Source: Tamlana sp038148895 (lineage in GTDB: Bacteria > Bacteroidota > Bacteroidia > Flavobacteriales > Flavobacteriaceae). Taken from it: DNA of 64,000 bases. Made by a program: the position numbers and the translations under genes. Positions within the stretch are counted from its first letter, which is position 1, and the number at the start of each line of letters is the position of its first letter. Location: assembly GCA_038148895.1 (NCBI GenBank), contig JBBVGQ010000001.1. One strand, written 5' to 3'. The notes under the pieces were generated by a model. That model was not told where the DNA came from. It saw only the letters and a list, made by a program, of their open reading frames with translations, and made no database searches. Positions 32,901 through 40,620 of the stretch are shown here, piece after piece.

Positions 32901-34435
32901 AAGTAATTTGATATAAGTTGAGGTCTGTCCGACAAAACAGCCAAAGGAGTATCAATACCCATTGAGCCAAGGGCTTCTTTGCCTGATTCGGCCATTGGTG
33001 TAATGATTTCTTGGATATCCTCAAAAGTGTAATTGAATAAACGCTGTCTTGTTTTGATGTCAATCGTTTCAATCGGACAAGTTTCATTGGTGTAAGGTAC
33101 GTTTCTTAAATGTAAGCGTGTTTTATCCAACCATTTTTTATAAGGTCTTTCGGAAACGATTTTACTTTTAATTTCTTCATCTTCAATAATTCGACCTTCG
33201 TTCATGTCTACCAAGAACATTTTTCCTGGCTCCAATCTACCATGGCTTTCAATGTCTGAAGGCGGAATGTTTACCACCCCAATTTCGGAAGACATGATTA
33301 ATTTACCACTCTTGGTAACGGTATATCTCGATGGTCTTAAGCCATTTCTGTCTAATAAGGCTCCAATATAATTTCCGTCTGTAAAAGGTACAGAAGCTGG
33401 GCCATCCCATGGTTCCATGATGCAAGCATTGTACTCATAAAATGCCTTTTTGTCCTCACTCATGGTTTTGTGCTTTTCCCAAGCTTCAGGAATCATCATC
33501 ATCATGATTTCAGGTAACGAACGTCCTGTATGAGTTAGCAATTCTACAACCATGTCCATAGAAGCAGAATCTGATTTTCCGGGCAATATTATTGGGAACA
33601 ATTTTTCAATTTGTGGCCCAAAAACCTCACTCTTCATAATCTCTTCGCGCACACGCATTCTACTTACGTTGCCACGCAAAGTGTTTATCTCACCATTTTG
33701 GCACATATAACGGAATGGTTGAGCGAGTTCCCATGTAGGCATGGTGTTGGTAGAGAAACGTTGGTGTACCAAAGCAAGACGTGTAACCAAGTCTATTTGC
33801 TGTAAATCTGTGTAATACGGGCCGATGTCCTCAGGCATGATGATGCCTTTGTAAATCAACGTAGTTGTTGATAAACTTGGTAAATAGAAATACGAACTTT
33901 CAGATATTTTTGAATTTAATATTTCGTGCTCGGTTATTTTACGCGCCGCATATAATTTGGCATTAAAAATAGCATCTTTGATATCTTCAGTTTTGCCAAT
34001 AAATATTTGCTCAATTGTTGGCTCTGAAGCCTTGGCAATTTCTCCCAGCTGGGTAGAATCTACAGGCACTTTTCTCCAGCCTAAAACAGATAGGCCTTGT
34101 GCTTTTATTTCTTTCTCAAAAACGGTTTTGCAAAACTTATATTGGTTTTTGTTTTTTGGCAAGAAAACCATACCCACAGCATACTCTTTTGGCTCTGGAA
34201 TTTCAAAGTCGCAAACACGCTTAAAATAATCATGAGGGATATCAATTAATAAACCGGCACCGTCTCCAGTTTTTCCATCGGCACTTACCCCACCACGGTG
34301 TTCCAATTTTACCAGAATTTCCAAGGCATCATGTATGATTTGGTTTGTCTTTTCACCCTTAAGGTTACAGATAAAACCAGCACCACAATTTTCGTGTTCG
34401 AATTCTGGTAAATAAAGTCCTTGTTTCGTCAGCAT
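29921..34435 (-). CDS. gltB: Glutamate synthase large subunit
   Basis: About 1504 aa. Converts glutamine plus 2-oxoglutarate to two glutamates. Order: Ntn-type glutaminase domain whose catalytic Cys lies in HENCGAGF near the N-terminus (a short propeptide of about 17 residues must be removed); a central domain; the FMN synthase domain (ISGYDGGTGASPLTSLKHAG) with the 3Fe-4S loop (CIMMRKCHLNTCPVG); and a C-terminal right-handed beta-helix (GSAGQSFGAFG, GVGDHCCEYMTGG). I use the ATG at 34435; TTG codons at 34441-34444 would add three residues. A near-consensus -7 box (TATCTTTA, minus strand) lies at 34474-34481. Confidence 0.97.
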   Translation of the reverse strand: MLTKQGLYLPEFEHENCGAGFICNLKGEKTNQIIHDALEILVKLEHRGGVSADGKTGDGAGLLIDIPHDYFKRVCDFEIPEPKEYAVGMVFLPKNKNQYKFCKTVFEKEIKAQGLSVLGWRKVPVDSTQLGEIAKASEPTIEQIFIGKTEDIKDAIFNAKLYAARKITEHEILNSKISESSYFYLPSLSTTTLIYKGIIMPEDIGPYYTDLQQIDLVTRLALVHQRFSTNTMPTWELAQPFRYMCQNGEINTLRGNVSRMRVREEIMKSEVFGPQIEKLFPIILPGKSDSASMDMVVELLTHTGRSLPEIMMMMIPEAWEKHKTMSEDKKAFYEYNACIMEPWDGPASVPFTDGNYIGALLDRNGLRPSRYTVTKSGKLIMSSEIGVVNIPPSDIESHGRLEPGKMFLVDMNEGRIIEDEEIKSKIVSERPYKKWLDKTRLHLRNVPYTNETCPIETIDIKTRQRLFNYTFEDIQEIITPMAESGKEALGSMGIDTPLAVLSDRPQLISNYFKQLFAQVTNPPLDGIREEIVTDIALNLGKDRNIFSITERQCRKLRIQNPVVSNADLEKIRTISIDGFKAETIQMLYPKAQGLNGLEDALDDIIIQVEKALDRGTNIIILSDRGVNKEFAPIPALLACSYVNHQMNRLRKRSYFDIIIESAEPREPHHFAVLFGYGASAINPYMVNEIIRMQVKEGFIHGMDEEKAVENFNKAIGKGILKIMNKIGISTLHSYRGSQIFEIVGFNSQFVEKYFPYTASRIEGIGLYEIEKEINERYKLAYPDKLIDKRLGLNIGGDYRWRRNGERHMFNPTTISKLQQAVRLSDQKSYDVYAKAINEQSENLMTIRGLFEFTNLDPIPLEEVEDWTEIVKRFKTGAMSYGSISREAHENLAIAMNRIGGKSNSGEGGEDRRRFQKDVNGDSRNSAIKQVASGRFGVTSHYLTNAKEIQIKMAQGAKPGEGGQLPAHKVLPWIAAARNSTPFVGLISPPPHHDIYSIEDLAQLIFDLKNANREARINVKLVSEVGVGTIAAGVSKAKADVVLISGYDGGTGASPLTSLKHAGLPWELGLSEAQQTLVLNNLRSRIVVECDGQLKTGRDVAIAALLGAEEFGFATAPLVASGCIMMRKCHLNTCPVGIATQDKELRKNFKGTPEHVINFFYYVAEELRGIMAQLGFRTMAEMVGQTHKINANKAIKHYKAKGLDLSSILHRPSAYSKLTVRNTEQQEHNLDNVLDFTILKDSHRALYRKEKMNLSYPIKNVDRTVGAIVSNEISKIYGHLGLPEDTLNINFKGSAGQSFGAFGAHGLTFSLDGNTNDYLGKGLSGAKLIVRKPAEADFLAENNIIVGNVCLFGAVQGQAYINGIAGERFAVRNSGAIAVVEGVGDHCCEYMTGGKVVVLGKTGRNFAAGMSGGIAYVYDPNNKFVNGLCNTETIEFEDISQEDAADLKGLIEKHVLYTNSNLGQKLLADWDTSLANFVKVMPTEYKRALKRLETEEQMVEELTIA

Positions 34436-34890
34436 AATCAACAATTATAGGTTTAAAATCTTGAGTTGAAGTGTAAAGATATGCACTAGTTTTCGAATTA
34501 CAATAGCGAGAATTTCATTATTTCGATTTTAGGAGCTATACCATTATAAAAATAATTATCTATCAATATTAAACGGGTTTTTTAATAAATATTCAAACCA
34601 CTTATTTTCAGTGTTAAATACAGATATGTTAATTAATGCTAACAAATAGCTGAATTAACAAAAAAAACAGCATCAAAAAATAGAAAATACTGACAATAAT
34701 TCAAATATCAATGTTGTTGAAATAACAAAAAAATAAATAATTTGATGAATACCCTCAAAAAAATAGGGTTAAAATTAGAATATCAATAAAAGTAAACTAA
34801 TTACCCCTATTTTTTATGGGGGTTAAAAGTTTTTGACATAGTTTTACGCCGTTCTTAAGGAAAAATTAACTAAAAGAATTAATAACTTAA
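34436..34890. other. 455-nt divergent intergenic region, gltB / porin
   Basis: No coding frame. Very AT-rich. Near-consensus -7 boxes lie at 34474-34481 (minus, towards gltB) and at 34839-34846 (plus, TAGTTTTA, towards the porin). Two short inverted repeats with poly-A or poly-T loops lie between: ACCCT/AGGGT near 34751-34770 and ACCCC/GGGGT near 34803-34823. They are plausible sites for nitrogen control, but no known regulator site is recognised. Confidence 0.5.
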
Positions 34891-35910
34891 ATGAAAACAA
34901 TTATGAAAAAACTTATTACACTTTCAATGTTCTTTTTAGCATGTAGCTTATTTGCACAGGAAGAAGCTCCGGCTCCAAAATTTACCGTTAGTGGTAGTGT
35001 TGATGCTTATGGTCAAACCTATTTAACAGCTCCTGATGATTCTGGTATAGCTTTCGGTACTGCTTTTGCAGATCAATCAGGTTTTGCTATCGGTATGGGT
35101 AATGTTATTTTTAGCTACGAAGGCGAAAAAGTTGGTGGTGTTGTGGATTTAGTTACTGGACCAAGAGGTGCTGGTGCTACATTTAACACTGACATTGTTG
35201 ATGGTATTGTAAATCAGGCTTATGTTTACTGGAATGTTTCTGAAAGCACTACGTTAACATTCGGTAGATGGAATACTTTCTTAGGCTATGAGGTTATTGC
35301 TCCAGCAGCTAACTTCAACTACAGCTGTTCTTATTTATTCTCAAACGGACCTTTCTCACATGTTGGTTTAAAAGCAGATTTTGCTTTATCTGATGATATT
35401 AGCTTAATGTTGGCTGTTACAAACCCTTGGGATACTAACAATACCTCCATGACAGGTGAATACGCTCTTGGAGCACAATTAGGGGCTTACGGTCAATACC
35501 TTAACCTATACTATGATAGTGGTGAAAACGGTGGTTTAGGTTTTGAAATCGATTATACAGGTGGTTTTGATTTATCAGATAGTTTCTTCTTAGGAATCAA
35601 TGCTGCTTATAACGATAATGATGGTGAAGGGTTCTACGGAGCTGCTTTATATCCTCAGGTAGCGACTTGTGAAACTTTCTCAATAGGTTTAAGAGGTGAG
35701 TACTTCGGTTACCATGGAGATGCGAGCGACTTGCCAAGTGTATTCGCTACTACATTAACAGGTAGTTATACTGTTGAAGATAACTTAATTATTAAGCCAG
35801 AGGTTAGATTGGATTCTTGGTCTAACTGGGATAGTGCATATATCGACAATGATGGTGCTCCTGCTTCTAGCTTAGCTGCATTCACTTTAGCTGCAATTTT
35901 GACATTCTAA
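34891..35910 (+). CDS. BBP2-like outer-membrane beta-barrel porin
   Basis: 339-aa protein with a signal peptide (MKKLITLSMFFLACSLFAQ, from Met5; cleavage after AQ) and a barrel of alternating strands: FTVSGSVDAYGQTYL, VGGVVDLVTGPRGAG, NQAYVYWNVSESTTLTFGRWNTFLGYEVI, ending in AAFTLAAILTF (C-terminal Phe, a usual barrel signal). The RWNTFLGYEVI and NFNYSCSYLFSNGPFSHVGLK elements match the putative beta-barrel porin-2 (OmpL-like) family. Placed ahead of two ammonium transporters and PII, it may admit nitrogen compounds through the outer membrane; that is inference from context. It ends at a terminator. Confidence 0.85.
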   Translation: MKTIMKKLITLSMFFLACSLFAQEEAPAPKFTVSGSVDAYGQTYLTAPDDSGIAFGTAFADQSGFAIGMGNVIFSYEGEKVGGVVDLVTGPRGAGATFNTDIVDGIVNQAYVYWNVSESTTLTFGRWNTFLGYEVIAPAANFNYSCSYLFSNGPFSHVGLKADFALSDDISLMLAVTNPWDTNNTSMTGEYALGAQLGAYGQYLNLYYDSGENGGLGFEIDYTGGFDLSDSFFLGINAAYNDNDGEGFYGAALYPQVATCETFSIGLRGEYFGYHGDASDLPSVFATTLTGSYTVEDNLIIKPEVRLDSWSNWDSAYIDNDGAPASSLAAFTLAAILTF

Positions 35911-35947
35911 GGAATGTTTGAAAAACAATAAAACAAAAATGAATAAA

Positions 35948-35988
35948 GGCAGGTTCATTATTCAATAAATAGAGAACCTGCTTTATTT
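35948..35988 (+). terminator. Terminator after the porin gene
   Basis: GCAGGTTC and GAACCTGC form an 8-bp stem with a 17-nt loop, followed by TTTATTT. It lies 31 nt before the amt ATG, so it may only partly stop transcription into amt. Confidence 0.7.
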
Positions 35989-36018
35989 ACAATATTACTA
36001 ACCCTAAAATTATTTATT

Positions 36019-37308
36019 ATGTCAATATTAAATATCCCTCTTATTATGCAAGACACCGCCGCGATTGAAGGCGACATGGGAATGATGTGGATGCTGATTT
36101 CTGGTATCTTGGTATTCTTCATGCAAGCAGGATTCTTCTTAGTGGAATCTGGTATGACAGATTCTAAAAACGCGGTAAACATTGCCATGAAAAACTTCTT
36201 GGATATAGCAGTTGGTTCATTGGCTTTCTGGTTTATTGGATATTCTTTAATGTATGGAGCAGACCAAGGTGGTGGGTTTTTCCACTGGGGAGGGCTAGTG
36301 TTCTCACAAGGAGCTGCTGATTTATTCTTCCAAACTGTATTTGCCGCAACTGCTGCAACAATCGTTTCTGGAGCAATTGCTGGAAGAACAAAATATACAA
36401 CTTATGCAATCTTCAGTATTGTATTAACAGCTTTCATTTACCCAATAGCTGGTGGATGGGAATGGAACGGTGGATGGTTAAACAACACCGATGGTATTAT
36501 GCCTGCTGAGTTTATCGATTTCGCAGGTTCTTCTATTGTTCACTCTGTTGGTGGATGGGCTGCACTTGTTGCTGCTTGGATGGTAGGTCCTAGAATTGGT
36601 AAGTTCTTAAATGGTCAACCAAACGTTATGCATGGTCACAACCAAATGTACGCTACTTTAGGTGTGTTTATCCTTTGGTTAGGATGGTTCGGTTTTAACG
36701 GTGGTTCTCAATTAGCTTGGGGTGGAGATGACGCTACTGCTGCTTCTCAAGTAGTACTTGTTACAAACTTGGCTGCTGCTGCAGGTGCTTTAGGCGGATT
36801 GATGTTCACATGGATTAAAAACGGAAAACCAAACCTTGGTATGACATTAAACGGTGCCCTAGCTGGTCTTGTTAGTATTACTGCAGGTTGTGGTAATATG
36901 TCTGAAGGTGGTGCTGTGTTAGCGGGTCTTTTAGGTGGGCTATTGGTAGTGTTATCTATCGGATTCGTTGAAAAAACATTAAAAGTTGACGATGCTGTAG
37001 GTGCTATTTCTGTACACGGTGTAGCTGGTGCATGGGGTACTTTGGTAATTGGACTTTGGGGTATCGATGGCGACGCTGGTATTGGTCTGTTTAATGGTGG
37101 AGGTGCCGCTCAATTAGGTGCCCAAGCTATTGGAGTTGTGGCATACGCTGTCTGGGCCATAGCAATGTCATTTATTTTCTTGTTCATCATTAAGAAAGCA
37201 TTTGGCGGATTAAGAGTTTCTGAAAAAGAAGAAATTGCTGGTCTTGATATTTCTGAGCATGGAGAAATCGCTTATCCAGGTAAGAGACAAAGAGAAATTG
37301 AAGAGTAA
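36019..37308 (+). CDS. amt: Ammonium transporter (Amt), copy 1
   Basis: 429-aa inner-membrane ammonium channel with 11 membrane segments. The pore twin histidines are His175 (GSSIVHSVGGWAAL) and His333 (SVHGVAGAWGTL); the periplasmic signature is near FFLVESGMTDSKNAVN. There is an N-terminal lead (MSILNIPLIMQDTAAIEGDM) and a cytosolic tail (EEIAGLDISEHGEIAYPG) of the type that contacts PII. It is followed by a terminator, then PII and a second amt with the same tail pattern. Confidence 0.96.
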   Translation: MSILNIPLIMQDTAAIEGDMGMMWMLISGILVFFMQAGFFLVESGMTDSKNAVNIAMKNFLDIAVGSLAFWFIGYSLMYGADQGGGFFHWGGLVFSQGAADLFFQTVFAATAATIVSGAIAGRTKYTTYAIFSIVLTAFIYPIAGGWEWNGGWLNNTDGIMPAEFIDFAGSSIVHSVGGWAALVAAWMVGPRIGKFLNGQPNVMHGHNQMYATLGVFILWLGWFGFNGGSQLAWGGDDATAASQVVLVTNLAAAAGALGGLMFTWIKNGKPNLGMTLNGALAGLVSITAGCGNMSEGGAVLAGLLGGLLVVLSIGFVEKTLKVDDAVGAISVHGVAGAWGTLVIGLWGIDGDAGIGLFNGGGAAQLGAQAIGVVAYAVWAIAMSFIFLFIIKKAFGGLRVSEKEEIAGLDISEHGEIAYPGKRQREIEE

Positions 37309-37341
37309 TCTTAAGTTTAAATTAATATTATTAATACTAAG

Positions 37342-37380
37342 TTAAAAGATGCCTCAAAAAATGAGGCATCTTTTAAACTT
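37342..37380 (+). terminator. Strong terminator between amt copy 1 and PII
   Basis: TTAAAAGATGCCTCA and TGAGGCATCTTTTAA form a 15-bp perfect stem with an AAAAA loop and a T-rich 3' side. Confidence 0.85.
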
Positions 37381-37468
37381 TTACAGAGGAGAGGTATAAA
37401 TAGTTAGGTTTTAGGGTAAATAAATAATTTCCTATTTTAACATACTAAATCAATTAAGACAATGAATT

Positions 37469-37807
37469 ATGAAAAAAATTGAAGCAATTATCAGAAAATC
37501 AAAGTATCGTGTTGTTAAAGAAGCGTTACATGAAGTTGGCGTGAACTTCTTTTCATACTGGGATGTAACCGGTCTTGGAAACGAAAAGGAAGGTCATGTT
37601 TATAGGGGTATTTCCTATAGCACAAGTGATATTCAACGTAGATATCTATCTATAGTGGTTAATGACGATTTTGCTGAAAGAACTATTCAGGCTATTATAA
37701 ATTCAGCAGGAACAGGTGAAGTTGGTGATGGTAAAATTTTCGTTTCAGATGTGGAGCAATCTTACAGGATAAGAACTGGAGAAAAAGGAGGAGAAACTTT
37801 AAAATAA
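37469..37807 (+). CDS. glnB: Nitrogen regulatory protein P-II
   Basis: 112-aa trimeric signal protein that reads 2-oxoglutarate and ATP/ADP and controls Amt. MKKIEAIIRKSKYRVVKEAL is the usual first strand and helix; the T-loop runs from Gly35 to about Ser49 with VYRGISY; Tyr50 takes the place of the uridylylated Tyr51 of E. coli GlnB/GlnK. GTGEVGDGKIFVSDVEQSYRIRTGEKG holds the B- and C-loop nucleotide-binding residues. It lies 19 nt before the second amt, so it is likely a GlnK-type, transporter-bound PII. Whether the Tyr is modified is unknown. Confidence 0.95.
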   Translation: MKKIEAIIRKSKYRVVKEALHEVGVNFFSYWDVTGLGNEKEGHVYRGISYSTSDIQRRYLSIVVNDDFAERTIQAIINSAGTGEVGDGKIFVSDVEQSYRIRTGEKGGETLK

Positions 37808-37826
37808 AACAATTAAACAAATTATA

Positions 37827-39059
37827 ATGGAAGGATTATTTACAGCAAATAACGTATGGATGATGATCTGTACGGCACTGGTTTTCTTTATGCACACTGG
37901 TTTTGCATTTTTAGAAATTGGTTTAACAAGACAAAAAAATACAATCAATATTTTATTTAAAAATATTTTTATCATAACGGTAGGGCTATTGTTATACTAT
38001 TTGGTTGGATTCAACTTAATGTATCCTGGCTTTGCTGAGGATTCAGCGGGAATTTTTGACTTTGCAGGTTTTGGTATTGCACCACCAGAAAATGGTATGA
38101 CACCTGAATACGCTGATGGAGGATATACGTGGTGGACAGACTTCCTTTTTCAAGGCATGTTTGCCGCAACAGCTGCAACAATAGTTTCTGGAGCGGTTGC
38201 TGAACGTATAAAAATTGGCCCATTCATGATTTTTACCGTATTATATGTAGGATTGGTTTACCCTATTGCAGGATCATGGAAATGGGGTGGTGGATTTTTG
38301 GATCAACTAGGATTTTATGATTTCGCAGGTTCTACTTTAGTTCATTCAGTTGGTGGATGGGCAGCATTGGTAGCCGTTTGGTTGCTTGGTGCTAGAATCG
38401 GTAAGTTTGACAAAAATGGTAAAGCACAAGCTATTCCTGGTCATAGCATCCCAATGGCAACTGCCGGTGTATTGATTTTATGGTTAGGATGGTTCGGATT
38501 TAATGGAGGTTCTGTACTTTCTGCCGATCCGGAATTGACCTCATTAACTTTAGTGACAACTTGTTTGGCCGCCGCCGCTGGTGGTGTTGTAGCTGCTTTT
38601 GTGTCATTTTTAAAATTTAAGAATCTTGATTTAACCATGTTCTTAAATGGTATACTAGGAGGTTTGGTTGGTATTACCGCTGGTGCTGATGTTATGACAC
38701 CAGAAAGCGCCATCTTAATTGGTGCAATTGCTGGAGCCCTTATTGTTTTTGCTGTTAGCTTTATTGATGCCATAAGATTGGATGATCCAGTTGGAGCTAT
38801 AGCAGTACATTTGGTATGTGGCATGTGGGGAACTTTGGCCGTTGGTATTTTCTCAACAAACCCAGAACACACTTTCTTGGCTCAGTTAACAGGTGTAGCT
38901 TGTTATGCAGCTATATGTGTTGTTTCTTCTTTCTTAATTTTCTTTGTATTGAAGAAAACAGTTGGAATTAGAGTTCCTGAAAAGGAAGAATTGGAAGGAT
39001 TGGATGCTCACGAACATGGTATGGATGCTTATCCAGACTTCAGGTTGAACGAGCATTAG
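37827..39059 (+). CDS. amt: Ammonium transporter (Amt), copy 2
   Basis: 410-aa Amt paralogue. The pore histidines are His173 (GSTLVHSVGGWAAL) and His328 (AVHLVCGMWGTL). It lacks the N-terminal lead of copy 1 and begins MEGLFTANNVWMMICTALVFFMHTGFAFLE. The cytosolic tail (EKEELEGLDAHEHGMDAYP) follows the same pattern as copy 1, fitting control by the PII protein encoded immediately upstream. It has its own terminator downstream. Confidence 0.96.
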   Translation: MEGLFTANNVWMMICTALVFFMHTGFAFLEIGLTRQKNTINILFKNIFIITVGLLLYYLVGFNLMYPGFAEDSAGIFDFAGFGIAPPENGMTPEYADGGYTWWTDFLFQGMFAATAATIVSGAVAERIKIGPFMIFTVLYVGLVYPIAGSWKWGGGFLDQLGFYDFAGSTLVHSVGGWAALVAVWLLGARIGKFDKNGKAQAIPGHSIPMATAGVLILWLGWFGFNGGSVLSADPELTSLTLVTTCLAAAAGGVVAAFVSFLKFKNLDLTMFLNGILGGLVGITAGADVMTPESAILIGAIAGALIVFAVSFIDAIRLDDPVGAIAVHLVCGMWGTLAVGIFSTNPEHTFLAQLTGVACYAAICVVSSFLIFFVLKKTVGIRVPEKEELEGLDAHEHGMDAYPDFRLNEH

Positions 39060-39085
39060 TATATAAAAACATTTTTAGTGTTAAT

Positions 39086-39121
39086 AAAGGATGGCTTGCT
39101 TTGATGCAGGTCATCCTTTTT
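39086..39121 (+). terminator. Terminator after amt copy 2
   Basis: AAAGGATG-G-CTTGC pairs with GCAGG-T-CATCCTTT around a short loop, then T residues. It also lies against the 3' end of the convergent amidohydrolase gene. Confidence 0.75.
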
Positions 39122-39132
39122 GTTTAGAGTTT

Positions 39133-40551
39133 TTATCTAATGCCCACAAGTCCGTCAGCTGCCTTAAATAGTTTTTCAGAATTGTATCCAATGCCATTTT
39201 TAAATACTGTTTCAGTAGATCTAATGGCTTTAATGTTTTTACTTATATCATCATTCAGAATGATGAAATCGGCAATTTTGCCTTTTTCTAAAGTTCCAAT
39301 TGTGTCATCTTGCTCCAAATATTTTGCGCCATTCAACGTGCATATTTTAATGGTTTCTGGAATGGTAAAGCCCATTTCAACGAACAACTCAACTAATCTC
39401 ATGTTTGCGTAACCGGCAACAATTCTACCATCGTAGGTTGGGTCTGTTCCTGCAACCAATAGTCCGCCAGCATCATGGAATGCTTTTTCCCATACTTTTG
39501 CTTTGTTGAAAAGGACATAATCCAACGAGTCTCTTCCTTGTTTGCTTGCCCATCTTTTAAACACTTTTTCTTTGGCTCCAGTGTATAATGCATCTAATCC
39601 TCCACCGGGAACAACTTCTCTATTGGTATAGGGCTCAAAAACATTGATTGTTGATGTTAATGCCACTTTTTTTTCTACTAGATGTTGAATAAGATTTGTC
39701 ATGGCTTCAGAATCAACAGGAAGTTGAAGTAATGATTTTCTTTGGTTGAATGGTTCGCATTCATCAGGTTGTTTGTCCTTTATAAAGTCACTACTGGCAT
39801 AAAAGCCGTGTTCTAAATTGTCAATGCCTAGGTCTGCTGCTTCTCTATAGGTAATTGAGCACAAGTGCCCTGTAACTTTTAAGTTTTTTGAATGAGCTGT
39901 TTCAACTATCGCCTTTAAATCGGATTTTGTTAAATAATTATATACTTTAAAAGAAGTAACTCCCAAATCAGCATATAGATTAACCATGTCAACTACCTGT
40001 TCTGTAGAACTAAAAGGCCCTAACTCAATTAATCCGGTGCCTTCCCTATCTAAGTGTGGACTGGTTACATCCATCTTTGGCCCAGGAATCTCACCATTCA
40101 ATATTTTATTTTTAATGTTAAGGTCGGCATGTGGCATGATGCTTCCCGCAGTTCTCATGGTGGTAATTCCACTGGCCAAATATAGCTTGGGAAAGGAATA
40201 GCTCATCTGGTTGACTCCAAAATTATTACCCGGAGTAGCTTTTGGATAAAAAAGGTGTTCATGCAACATCACCATTCCTGGTATAGCACTTTTGCCTTCC
40301 AAATTAACTACATTGGCGTTTTCAGGAATGGCTAAATCAGGACCGATGCGTTCAATTATTTCGCCATTAACAACAATGTCTTGATTGGTTTTGGAAGCAT
40401 TGCCCGTACCATCAACTATAGTTAAATTTTGAAAAATATATAGGCCTCTAGGGTATGATACATAGGCTTCTGTTTCCTTTGACAAAGAAGTTTGCCCGTA
40501 GGAGGAAAGAGATAAACTTATAAGTATTGAAATAAAAAAAAGGTTTTTCAT
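39133..40551 (-). CDS. Secreted amidohydrolase-superfamily protein
   Basis: 472-aa protein with a signal peptide (MKNLFFISILISLSLSSYGQ). It is a composite-domain amidohydrolase: QNLTIVDGTGNASKTNQDIVV at the start, metal-binding HEH in GMVMLHEHLFYP near 99, a bridging-Lys region in GVTSFKVYNYLTK, His in VTGHLCS and LEHGFYAS, and Asp in LLVAGTDPTYDGR near 368. The end has GTLEKGKIADFIILNDD. It resembles imidazolonepropionase/prolidase-like enzymes that are exported in Bacteroidota and may act on dipeptides or cyclic amides. The substrate is unknown. Confidence 0.88.
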   Translation of the reverse strand: MKNLFFISILISLSLSSYGQTSLSKETEAYVSYPRGLYIFQNLTIVDGTGNASKTNQDIVVNGEIIERIGPDLAIPENANVVNLEGKSAIPGMVMLHEHLFYPKATPGNNFGVNQMSYSFPKLYLASGITTMRTAGSIMPHADLNIKNKILNGEIPGPKMDVTSPHLDREGTGLIELGPFSSTEQVVDMVNLYADLGVTSFKVYNYLTKSDLKAIVETAHSKNLKVTGHLCSITYREAADLGIDNLEHGFYASSDFIKDKQPDECEPFNQRKSLLQLPVDSEAMTNLIQHLVEKKVALTSTINVFEPYTNREVVPGGGLDALYTGAKEKVFKRWASKQGRDSLDYVLFNKAKVWEKAFHDAGGLLVAGTDPTYDGRIVAGYANMRLVELFVEMGFTIPETIKICTLNGAKYLEQDDTIGTLEKGKIADFIILNDDISKNIKAIRSTETVFKNGIGYNSEKLFKAADGLVGIR

Positions 40552-40620
40552 ATAACTTCTAATGGTTAATTATGCTCTATGAAGATAAAGAATAATTATA
40601 TGAAAAACCTAATATAAAAT

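Noticed and set aside
34831..34848. Possible sigma-54 promoter before the porin gene (TTGACATAGTTTTACGC)
   Set aside because: It lacks the invariant GG of the -24 element and a proper TTGC at -12; a sigma-A type near-consensus box overlaps it.
38441..38872. 143-codon minus-strand frame inside amt copy 2
   Set aside because: Pro/Ala/Lys-rich shadow produced by hydrophobic codons on the opposite strand.
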